Shown here: positions 1 through 6,336 of the stretch, one piece after another | Numbering within the stretch: position 1 is the stretch's first letter | Layout: each line of letters starts with the position of its first letter | NCBI GenBank assembly: GCA_041913505.1 | Contig: JAYSFC010000017.1 | Span: 1 to 37,548 of the forward strand | Length of the DNA stretch: 37,548 nt | Direction of reading: 5' to 3' | DNA from: JAYSFC01 sp041913505 | Lineage (GTDB): Bacteria; Pseudomonadota; Gammaproteobacteria; Burkholderiales; Burkholderiaceae_C | Program-made: the position numbers and the translations under genes | Notes under the pieces: generated by a model | Told to the model about the DNA's origin: nothing | What the model saw: the letters and a program-made list of their open reading frames with translations, nothing else | The model's database searches: none

Positions 1-912
1 TTCTTCCAGCGCGCTGGCCTGGCTTTCTGTGCGCGCCGACAGGTCGTGGTTGCCCTGAGCGATCTCGGAAGAAGCAATGGCCACACCTTCTGCCCCCCTT
101 CGCACCCGGCCCACGATGCCGGCCATGCTGTCCCGCATGGCATGCAGCGCAAACAGCAGACTCGACTGATCCGAGGGGTGCAGGCGAATCTCCGTGCTGA
201 GATCGCCCTCCGCGATGCGCTGGGTGATCTGGGTGGCATATGCAGGCTCGCCCCCTAATTGACGCAGCAGTGAACGAGAAATGAGCCAGCCGAACACCAG
301 AAGCGCCCCGCCCAATACCAAGGCGCCCGCGCCCAACGCCAGCGCACGCAGGCGCAGCGCTGCATCCACCGTGTCGACGTAGACCCCTGATCCGATCACC
401 CACCCCCAAGGAGCAAAGCCCTTGACGTAGGAGACCTTCTCTACCGGCACTTCGCTACCCGGCTTGGGCCAGAGATAGCGCACGACGCCTGCATCCTGCT
501 CACGCACCGTCCGCACGAACTCCACAAACAGGCGTTTACCCGTCGGATCCTTGTTTTCGGAGAGATCCTGTCCTTCGAGCTTAGGGTTGATGGGGTGCAT
601 GACCATGCGCGGTTGCATGTCGTTGACCCAGAAATACTCGTTCCCGCTGTAGCGCAGCGCCCTCAGGGTCTCCAGCGCACGCTGCTTGGCATCCGCTTCG
701 GAGAGCCCTCCCTTGCCTACCTGGGCGTGAATCTGCGCCACCAAGGCATGCGCCACTTCTACCGTCTGGCGAACGCTGGCCTGACGCTCCTGCATCATCA
801 ATGCACGCTCGGACACAAGGAAAACGACGGCCAGAACGGCCACCCCCAGAACAGCGCCTCCTATCAGCAAACCGAGCCGCTTGGCAACACTCATGGAATT
901 TGACTGGGACAT
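1..912 (-). CDS. Methyl-accepting chemotaxis protein, 5' part (truncated by window edge)
   Basis: Inner-membrane chemoreceptor that senses a periplasmic ligand and controls CheA through its cytoplasmic tip. I translated 304 codons from ATG at 910-912 to the window edge. Visible: TM1 about residues 12-33; a single-Cache (sCache_2-like) sensor about 35-183 with YFWVND and an APWGWVIGSGVYVD end typical of that fold; TM2 about 187-211; HAMP about 212-265 (GEPAYATQI...IAEGDLS); and the beginning of the signalling domain (EIAQGNHDLSARTE). Most of the methylation and hairpin-tip region lies outside the window. A GTGAGG stretch upstream may act as ribosome binding site. An alternative start is Met7 (892-894). 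The ligand cannot be told; sCache_2 receptors often bind small carboxylates. Family assignment is firm. Confidence 0.9.
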   Translation of the reverse strand, partial: MSQSNSMSVAKRLGLLIGGAVLGVAVLAVVFLVSERALMMQERQASVRQTVEVAHALVAQIHAQVGKGGLSEADAKQRALETLRALRYSGNEYFWVNDMQPRMVMHPINPKLEGQDLSENKDPTGKRLFVEFVRTVREQDAGVVRYLWPKPGSEVPVEKVSYVKGFAPWGWVIGSGVYVDTVDAALRLRALALGAGALVLGGALLVFGWLISRSLLRQLGGEPAYATQITQRIAEGDLSTEIRLHPSDQSSLLFALHAMRDSMAGIVGRVRRGAEGVAIASSEIAQGNHDLSARTESQASALEE

Positions 913-1198
913 GGCGGCCTCACTCTCACAAAAACAAAACGTATACCTGACTCCACACCTGCTTTGCAGTTCTAACGAACAAATTCCTCCATATCAATCG
1001 TGGTAACCCGGCGCCGCGATATTGAGCTCCAAAGAGCTCTCCCTGTTCACAGCAGGGACCTCGTGCCCCGGGCTCTGCTCGGCCCACGGAGCCGCTTCGA
1101 CGCGAGCACTTCAAACTCCGGCAGCAACCCTCGTTTTCCGTCACAGCACGTCGCCATTCCCAAAGACGGCCGGAAGTCCTGCTACAATTGCGGGCTCC
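913..1198. other. Intergenic region between chemoreceptor and tRNA-Ser
   Basis: Holds the upstream region of the minus-strand chemoreceptor and the promoter region of the tRNA. A TACAAT hexamer at 1183-1188 is a plausible -10 for the tRNA, but no good -35 was found 16-18 bp upstream. Short inverted repeats are present (GAGCTC pairs near 1024-1039; CCCTG/CAGGG near 1042-1057). No coding sequence is supported; the open frames here run across the tRNA and are spurious. Confidence 0.5.
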
Positions 1199-1288
<90 letters not shown>

Positions 1289-1331
1289 TGACAAGGTTTT
1301 AAGGCTTCCAAAGAAGTCTTTAAAAACCCCT

Positions 1332-1358
1332 AAAAGCCCCGCTGGCCGGGGCTTTTTT
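1332..1358 (+). terminator. Intrinsic terminator after tRNA-Ser
   Basis: A perfect 10-bp stem, AAAAGCCCCG (1332-1341) with CGGGGCTTTT (1347-1356) and loop CTGGC, continues into a T run (1353-1358, then GTTTTT). It lies 43 bp past the tRNA 3' end and ends that transcript. Confidence 0.88.
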
Positions 1359-1465
1359 GTTTTTACCCATACGGTTTCGTACATTTGGCCGCCGCTGTAC
1401 GGCGTAGCGCATTAATAGATAAACCGCATCGGCGACACCCGGCCACTCTGTTGGGCTCATCGCGG

Positions 1466-1494
1466 TTTGCAGGCCTCCACAACTGCCGTAGAAT
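1466..1494 (+). promoter_or_regulatory. Putative sigma70 promoter of chrA
   Basis: TTTGCA (1466-1471), a 17-bp spacer, and TAGAAT (1489-1494) would start transcription near 1501. This leaves a leader of about 95 nt before the TTG start of chrA. It was read by eye and not tested. Confidence 0.4.
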
Positions 1495-1500
1495 TTCTGC

Positions 1501-1595
1501 GTGGGGACTTGAGCAGTCTCCCCTCCATGCAGGGCGGTCTCTGCCCCAAGTGCTGCTCCTGTTCATGGGCTATAGCGCCCAGATAGGAGTGCAAC
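1501..1595 (+). promoter_or_regulatory. Structured 5' leader of chrA
   Basis: This is the predicted untranslated leader between the promoter and chrA. It can form two short hairpins: GGGGACT with AGTCTCCCC (about 1503-1523, one side bulged), and GGGC with GCCC (about 1532-1547). The Shine-Dalgarno AGGAG is at 1585-1589. I recognise no known riboswitch class, and the fluoride (crcB) core is absent. Confidence 0.3.
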
Positions 1596-2801
1596 TTGAA
1601 TTTCACCCCTTCCGCATCTCCGTCCGCCTCTGCGGACCACGACCCGCCCGCAGCCCCCTATTCGCTGTGGCAACTGGTGCGCTACATGCTGACCCTGGGC
1701 ACCTGGGGCTTTGGCGGCCCCGTGGCACTGGTTGGCTACATGTACCGGGATCTGGTGGAGAAGCGCCGCTGGATTTCTGAAGGTGACTACAAGGAGGGCA
1801 TGGCACTGGCCCAGTTGATGCCAGGCCCTTTGGCGGCGCAGCTGGCCATCTATCTAGGCTATGTGCACTACCGCATTGCAGGCGCTACCCTGGCAGGCTT
1901 GGCGTTCGTACTGCCTTCGTTCTTCATGGTGGTGGCGCTGGGCGCGGCCTATAAAGCCTATGGCGGCATCGGCTCGATGCAGTCGGTGTTCTATGGCGTG
2001 GGAGCATCGGTGATAGGCATCATCGCGATGAGCGCCTACAAGCTCACAACGAAGAACATCGGCCGGGACAAGCTGCTCTGGGCCGTCTTCCTTGCAAGTG
2101 CCTCGGTCACGGTCGTCACGCAGTCCGAGGTGGTCTGGCTGTTTCTCGGTGCCGGAGTGCTGGTGTGGCTCTGGCGAGCGCCTCCGGCCTGGGCTTCCCG
2201 CAAAGGCATCCACAGCATGGCGGCGCCCCTGTGGGGTTTTCTGGCTCTGGACACCATCGACTGGCACAAGCTGTCTCAGATCGGTGCGTATTTCGCCTAC
2301 GCGGGCAGCTTCGTGTTCGGCAGCGGGCTGGCGATCGTGCCGTTCCTGTATAGCGGCGTGGTCAAGGAATATGGCTGGCTCACGGACCGGCAGTTCGTGG
2401 ATGCCGTGGCCGTGGCCATGATCACGCCGGGCCCCGTGGTCATCACCACGGGCTTCATCGGCTACCTGGTCTCGGGGTTCTGGGGCGCCGTCGTTGCGGC
2501 CCTGGCAACCTTTCTGCCCTGCTACCTGTTCACCGTGATTCCCGCGCCCTATTTCAAGAAGTACGGCAAGCGGCCCGCGATCATCGCGTTCGTGGATGGC
2601 GTGACCGCGGCAGCCATCGGTGCGATCACCGGTGCCGTGATCGTGATTGGCCAACGCTCCGTTACCGATGGGGTGACCGGGCTGCTCGCCATAGCGACGG
2701 CCGCCACATTGTGGAAGTTCAAGAAGCTCCCCGAGCCCGTGGTCGTACTGGTTGCAGCGCTGATAGGGCTGGCGGTGTACCCGCTGGTGCACAGGGCATG
2801 A
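1596..2801 (+). CDS. chrA: Chromate efflux transporter ChrA (long-chain CHR family)
   Basis: Inner-membrane transporter of the CHR superfamily, known to export chromate using the proton-motive force. At 401 aa it has the usual length of two-domain ChrA and shows two homologous halves. The N-terminal half carries WGFGGPVALVGYM (about residues 37-49) and MPGPLAAQLA; the C-terminal half carries the matching FGSGLAIVPF and ITPGPVVITTGFIGY. About ten hydrophobic segments are visible. The start is TTG at 1596, chosen because AGGAG at 1585-1589 lies six bases upstream and no ATG fits better until well inside the first membrane segment. A small secreted-protein gene follows 25 bp downstream. No chrB regulator is in the window. 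Chromate as substrate is inferred from the family. Confidence 0.93.
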   Translation: MNFTPSASPSASADHDPPAAPYSLWQLVRYMLTLGTWGFGGPVALVGYMYRDLVEKRRWISEGDYKEGMALAQLMPGPLAAQLAIYLGYVHYRIAGATLAGLAFVLPSFFMVVALGAAYKAYGGIGSMQSVFYGVGASVIGIIAMSAYKLTTKNIGRDKLLWAVFLASASVTVVTQSEVVWLFLGAGVLVWLWRAPPAWASRKGIHSMAAPLWGFLALDTIDWHKLSQIGAYFAYAGSFVFGSGLAIVPFLYSGVVKEYGWLTDRQFVDAVAVAMITPGPVVITTGFIGYLVSGFWGAVVAALATFLPCYLFTVIPAPYFKKYGKRPAIIAFVDGVTAAAIGAITGAVIVIGQRSVTDGVTGLLAIATAATLWKFKKLPEPVVVLVAALIGLAVYPLVHRA

Positions 2802-2826
2802 AGCGGGCACATGGGAGAACACCCCA

Positions 2827-3234
2827 ATGACGAGGCCCTCTGCGCTCAAAAGCTCTTTTGCCCTCCAACTGCACGGACGGTTTCTGTGGCTCACCCTGGT
2901 GCTTGCCGCCTGTGCGGCGCACGCCAGAGCCCCAGCCCCGCCCCGAAAGACCCTCACCGCTGAGGAGGTGCGCCAGACACTGATCGGCCAAGCCATCACG
3001 GACGGCTACCACTGGCGCTACTTCCTCAAACCCGATGGCTCTATCGACGCCCAGGAAATGGGGCGCCCCCGCAGGGGGCATTGGCACTTCGAGGGCAACC
3101 GCCTGTGCATCGCAATCACCGCTGGCGCAGCACCCAACGAGTGCTGGGACGTGATGCGCGAGGGCAAGGGCCTGGTCCTTGGCATCCATGGCAACCCGAT
3201 CTACGACATCCAGATCACCGCGCCTCACCGGTAG
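2827..3234 (+). CDS. Small secreted protein, unknown function
   Basis: A 135-residue protein with an N-terminal hydrophobic segment (about residues 15-33, ending AACAAHARA) that looks like a signal peptide, so it is probably periplasmic. The mature part has a pattern seen in many small uncharacterised secreted proteins: a helix TAEEVRQTLIGQAI, then YFLKPDGSIDAQE, GHWHFEGNRLCI and ECWDVMREGK, which suggests a compact beta fold with two cysteines that may form a disulfide. It lies 25 bp after chrA on the same strand and is probably co-transcribed. A link to chromate is only suggested by position. GGGAG about ten bases upstream may serve as ribosome binding site. Confidence 0.7.
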   Translation: MTRPSALKSSFALQLHGRFLWLTLVLAACAAHARAPAPPRKTLTAEEVRQTLIGQAITDGYHWRYFLKPDGSIDAQEMGRPRRGHWHFEGNRLCIAITAGAAPNECWDVMREGKGLVLGIHGNPIYDIQITAPHR

Positions 3235-3305
3235 GAAACCGCCAGCACTGGATCAAATGTGAGCGCCCCAAACCCAACCGAATCGCATGCCTGCGGTTTG
3301 CCGCA

Positions 3306-3575
3306 CTATTTCAGATAGGACTTGAGAACCTGGACCACCACGTCCAGGTCCTGCTGCCGCTGCGCCACCTTGGGCTCATGCACCACGTGGTCAACCAGAT
3401 GTCCCTCGATGACGGCCGCCATCAATCCGTTGACTGCCCCGCGAATGGCCGCGATCTGCTGGAGCACAGCTGTGCAATCGCCTTCCTGGTTCAACTGCTT
3501 CTCGAGGGCTGCGGCTTGCCCCTGGATGCGCCGAACCCGCGCCAGCAGTTTGGCCTTGTCTCGAATGGTGTGCAC
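3306..3575 (-). CDS. rcnR: Ni/Co-responsive repressor RcnR (CsoR/RcnR family)
   Basis: An 89-residue all-helical, DNA-binding metal sensor. It begins with HTIRDK and contains VLQQIAAIRGAVNGLM, both hallmarks of RcnR/FrmR. The residues matching the E. coli RcnR metal site (His3, Cys35, His60, His64) are all present here as His2, Cys34, His59 and His63. The last one separates RcnR from FrmR, which has Glu at that place. The start codon is GTG (3573-3575), supported because it puts His at position 2. It is divergent from rcnA across a 100-bp region that contains an RcnR-type operator. By family, it represses rcnA until Ni(II) or Co(II) binds. No other function fits as well. Confidence 0.93.
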   Translation of the reverse strand: MHTIRDKAKLLARVRRIQGQAAALEKQLNQEGDCTAVLQQIAAIRGAVNGLMAAVIEGHLVDHVVHEPKVAQRQQDLDVVVQVLKSYLK

Positions 3576-3619
3576 TGTGACCGTTTCGTCAATCTGGGAT
3601 GGTGCTCAAGCGTAGCATT

Positions 3620-3646
3620 TTTATACTAGGGGGGAGTATTATGCAA
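3620..3646. promoter_or_regulatory. RcnR operator overlapping the divergent rcnR/rcnA promoters
   Basis: TACTAGGGGGGAGTA at 3624-3638 matches the known RcnR site architecture: TACT and AGTA half-sites around a G6 tract. On the minus strand TTGCAT (3641-3646) and TATAAA (3620-3625) flank it with a 15-bp gap and could be the rcnR promoter, so bound RcnR would repress itself. On the plus strand TATACT (3622-3627) is a possible rcnA -10 inside the operator. Confidence 0.78.
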
Positions 3647-3675
3647 ACAGCCCGTTTTCCTCACCCACATTTCCC

Positions 3676-4764
3676 ATGACCGATTTCTCCACCCTCCTGC
3701 AGCAAGGCAATGCCTGGCTGTTCGTGCCCAGCGCAGTCCTGCTGGGCGCCTTGCACGGACTGGAGCCCGGCCACTCCAAGACGATGATGGCTGCTTTCAT
3801 CATCGCTATTCGCGGCACACTGGGGCAAGCGGTGCTGCTGGGCCTGTCGGCCACGCTGTCGCATACGGTAGTGGTGTGGGCGGTTGCGATGGCAGGCATG
3901 TACTTCGGCAGCCACTGGAACGCGGAGACGACCGAGCCCTATTTCCAGCTGGCCTCTGCAGTGCTCATCATTGGCGTGGCAATCTGGATGCTGTGGCGTA
4001 CTTGGCAGCAACAGCGGTTCGCGCACGAACATGACCATGGCCATCACCACGGCGAGATCCGGCACGTCGATACCGGCCACGGAGTCGTCCAGTTGGAGGT
4101 GTTCGAGGAGGGCGTGCCACCACGATTCCGGCTGTACCAAGACTCGCTTGGCCATGCCTGGAGCGCCGATGAAGTGCAACTGGAAACCGAGCGGCCCGAC
4201 GGCCGCCGGCAGGTTTTTCGCTTTGTGCAGCGCAACGGGTTCGTGGAATCCGAACACGAGGTTCCCGAGCCACATGAATTCACGGCCCGCCTGCGCCTGG
4301 GCCATGCGGACCATAGCCACGATTTCGACCTGTCCTTCACCGAGCATGCGCATGCTGGCGAAGGGCTGGATCTTCCTGCCTCCGGTTACCAGGACCCCCA
4401 CGAGCTGGCCCATGCCAACGACATTCGCCGCCGCTTTGCCAACCGCCAGGTGACCACGGGGCAGATCGCCATGTTCGGCTTGACGGGTGGGCTGATCCCC
4501 TGCCCCGCGTCGATCACGGTGCTGCTGCTGTGCCTGCAACTGAAGAAGATCGCCCTGGGCGCCACACTGGTGTTGAGCTTCAGCGTGGGCTTGGCGCTGA
4601 CGATGGTGTCCTCTGGCGTCATCGCTGCCCTCGGCATGAGGCACCTGTCCACGCGCTGGAGCGGCTTTGACGGGTTTGCGCGCAAGGCGCCGTATTTCTC
4701 GGGAGCGCTGATCGTGCTCGTAGGGCTGTATGTCGGCTACCACGGGCTGCTCGCGCTGAAGTGA
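3676..4764 (+). CDS. rcnA: Nickel/cobalt efflux protein RcnA (long form)
   Basis: Inner-membrane Ni(II)/Co(II) exporter of the RcnA/NiCoT family. The N-terminus (TDFSTLLQQGNAWLF) and GALHGLEPGHSKTMMAAFI (His27, His33) match RcnA closely. GLTGGLIPCPASITVLLL begins the second membrane half. The central cytoplasmic region starts with a His-rich stretch (HEHDHGHHHGE, about residues 118-128). It is followed by about 100 extra residues with alternating hydrophobic strands and more His (GHADHSHDFD, EHAHAGE), so the protein is 362 aa against about 270 in E. coli. The long form also occurs in other proteobacteria. No clear Shine-Dalgarno precedes the ATG. Control by the adjacent rcnR is expected. Confidence 0.93.
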   Translation: MTDFSTLLQQGNAWLFVPSAVLLGALHGLEPGHSKTMMAAFIIAIRGTLGQAVLLGLSATLSHTVVVWAVAMAGMYFGSHWNAETTEPYFQLASAVLIIGVAIWMLWRTWQQQRFAHEHDHGHHHGEIRHVDTGHGVVQLEVFEEGVPPRFRLYQDSLGHAWSADEVQLETERPDGRRQVFRFVQRNGFVESEHEVPEPHEFTARLRLGHADHSHDFDLSFTEHAHAGEGLDLPASGYQDPHELAHANDIRRRFANRQVTTGQIAMFGLTGGLIPCPASITVLLLCLQLKKIALGATLVLSFSVGLALTMVSSGVIAALGMRHLSTRWSGFDGFARKAPYFSGALIVLVGLYVGYHGLLALK

Positions 4765-4771
4765 GCCCGTG

Positions 4772-4814
4772 GTGAGGGAGTGGCGGGGGAAAGCCGCTCT
4801 GCGGATTCCCTCAC
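4772..4814. terminator. Inverted repeat between convergent rcnA and dctA, possible bidirectional terminator
   Basis: GTGAGGGA (4772-4779) pairs with TCCCTCAC (4807-4814). Inside it GAGTGGC (4778-4784) can pair with GCCGCTC (4793-4799) through one G-T wobble. The two pairings share two bases, so they compete slightly. There is no T run on either side. Position between two converging genes suggests termination or transcript-end protection. Confidence 0.35.
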
Positions 4815-4856
4815 TACTTGCGCAGGATCGGAAAGCTTCCCGTCCGCCACCGCACA

Positions 4857-6203
4857 TCAACCCTCTGCACGCACTCCCACGGGCAGAACCGCCGCTTCGA
4901 CCTGCGAATCCAGATGGGCACCACCGTCAAGCGCAACCATGAGCTTTTCATGGTCCAACGCATTCTCCCAGCGCGAGACCACGATGGTGGCCACCGCGTT
5001 GCCCATAAAGTTGGTCAGCGAACGGCATTCGCTCATGAAGCGGTCCACACCAAGAATCAGCGCCATGCCGGCCACAGGCACCTCGGGCACCACGGCCAGT
5101 GTGGCGGCCAGTGTGATGAAGCCAGCGCCCGTCACACCAGCGGCGCCTTTGGAACTCAGCATGGCCACGAGCAGCAGCGCGATCTGCTGGCCCAGAGACA
5201 GGTCGGTGTTGGTGGCCTGGGCGATGAACAGCGCAGCCAGCGTCATGTAGATGTTGGTGCCGTCCAGGTTGAACGAGTAGCCCGTAGGCACCACGAGGCC
5301 CACCACCGACTTGCCGCAGCCGGCCTTTTCCATCTTCTCCATGAGCGAGGGCAGAGCCGATTCGGACGACGACGTGCCCAGCACCAGCAACAGTTCGGCC
5401 TTCAGATACCGCGCGAGCTTGACCACCGAGAAACCGCACAGCCGCGCGACCGCTCCTAGAACCACCAGCACAAACAGCAGCGAGGTCAGGTAGAACGACC
5501 CCACCAACCAAGCGAGATTGACCAGCGAGCCCACGCCATACTTGCCGATGGTGAAGGCAATAGCGCCAAAAGCCCCCAGGGGCGCGGCCTTCATGAGGAT
5601 ATGTACCAGCTTGAAAACGGGCGCCGTCAGCGCCTCCAGCAAACTCAGCACCGGCTTGCCAGCATCGCCGACCAAGGCCAGGGCGATGCCGAAGAGCACG
5701 GCCACGAACAGCACCTGCAGGATGTTGTCACCCACGAACGGGCTCAGCAGCGTCTTCGGGATGATGTCCATCGCGAAACCCACCAGCGTCAGCTCGTGCG
5801 ATTTGGCCACGTACGACTTCACGGCGCCCTGGTCCAGGTCGGCCGGGTTGATGTTCATACCTGCACCTGGCTGCACCACGTGGGCCACGATCATGCCCAC
5901 CACGAGCGCCAGCGTGGAGAAAAACAGGAAATAGACCATGGCCTTGGCGAACACGCGCCCCACGGAGCGCAGGTGCGTCATGCCCGCAATGCCGGTCACG
6001 ATGGTCAGAAAAATCACCGGTGCGATGATCATCTTGACCAGTTTGACAAACGCATCGCCCAGCGGCTTGAACTGCTCGGCATAGTGCGGCTCGAAGTGCC
6101 CCAGAAGCACGCCCAGCACGATGGCAAAAATAACCTGGAAATACAACTGACGGTAGAACGGCAAGCGCTCAGTGCTGGCGCTGACGGCAGGAATGGCGTG
6201 CAT
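4857..6203 (-). CDS. dctA: C4-dicarboxylate:cation symporter DctA
   Basis: Inner-membrane secondary transporter of the DAACS (glutamate/dicarboxylate) family, known to take up succinate, fumarate and malate. At 448 aa the length is typical of DctA. The sequence has eight or more hydrophobic segments, the serine-rich hairpin GTSSSESALPSLMEKME, and the substrate/cation motif GYSFNLDGTNIYMTLAALF. The chosen start is ATG at 6201-6203 (MHAIPAVSAST), with GGAG about ten bases upstream. A 29-residue upstream extension is open but has no family-like sequence. The gene is divergent from a DctB-like hybrid kinase, which may control it. A hairpin-capable stretch lies upstream at 6229-6258 (GGACC...GGTCC with inner GCGCC/GGCGC). 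Confidence 0.94.
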   Translation of the reverse strand: MHAIPAVSASTERLPFYRQLYFQVIFAIVLGVLLGHFEPHYAEQFKPLGDAFVKLVKMIIAPVIFLTIVTGIAGMTHLRSVGRVFAKAMVYFLFFSTLALVVGMIVAHVVQPGAGMNINPADLDQGAVKSYVAKSHELTLVGFAMDIIPKTLLSPFVGDNILQVLFVAVLFGIALALVGDAGKPVLSLLEALTAPVFKLVHILMKAAPLGAFGAIAFTIGKYGVGSLVNLAWLVGSFYLTSLLFVLVVLGAVARLCGFSVVKLARYLKAELLLVLGTSSSESALPSLMEKMEKAGCGKSVVGLVVPTGYSFNLDGTNIYMTLAALFIAQATNTDLSLGQQIALLLVAMLSSKGAAGVTGAGFITLAATLAVVPEVPVAGMALILGVDRFMSECRSLTNFMGNAVATIVVSRWENALDHEKLMVALDGGAHLDSQVEAAVLPVGVRAEG

Positions 6204-6336
6204 GCAACGGCTCCGGATGCAGGACAAGGGACCGCGCCCTGAGGCGCGCAGAGGGTCCGATTTGTACCCCGCGCCATGCCGTTCGCCCATAACCTATTGG
6301 TAGTAGATGCTCCCTGGCGGCCCCATACTCGCGCCC

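Noticed and set aside
1854..2999. 381-residue open frame antisense to chrA
   Set aside because: Full overlap with chrA; His/Arg/Gln-rich composition is typical of a shadow frame in high-GC DNA.
6204..6300. Sigma54 promoter for dctA
   Set aside because: TGGCGC is present on the minus strand, but the matching TTGC at the proper distance is not.
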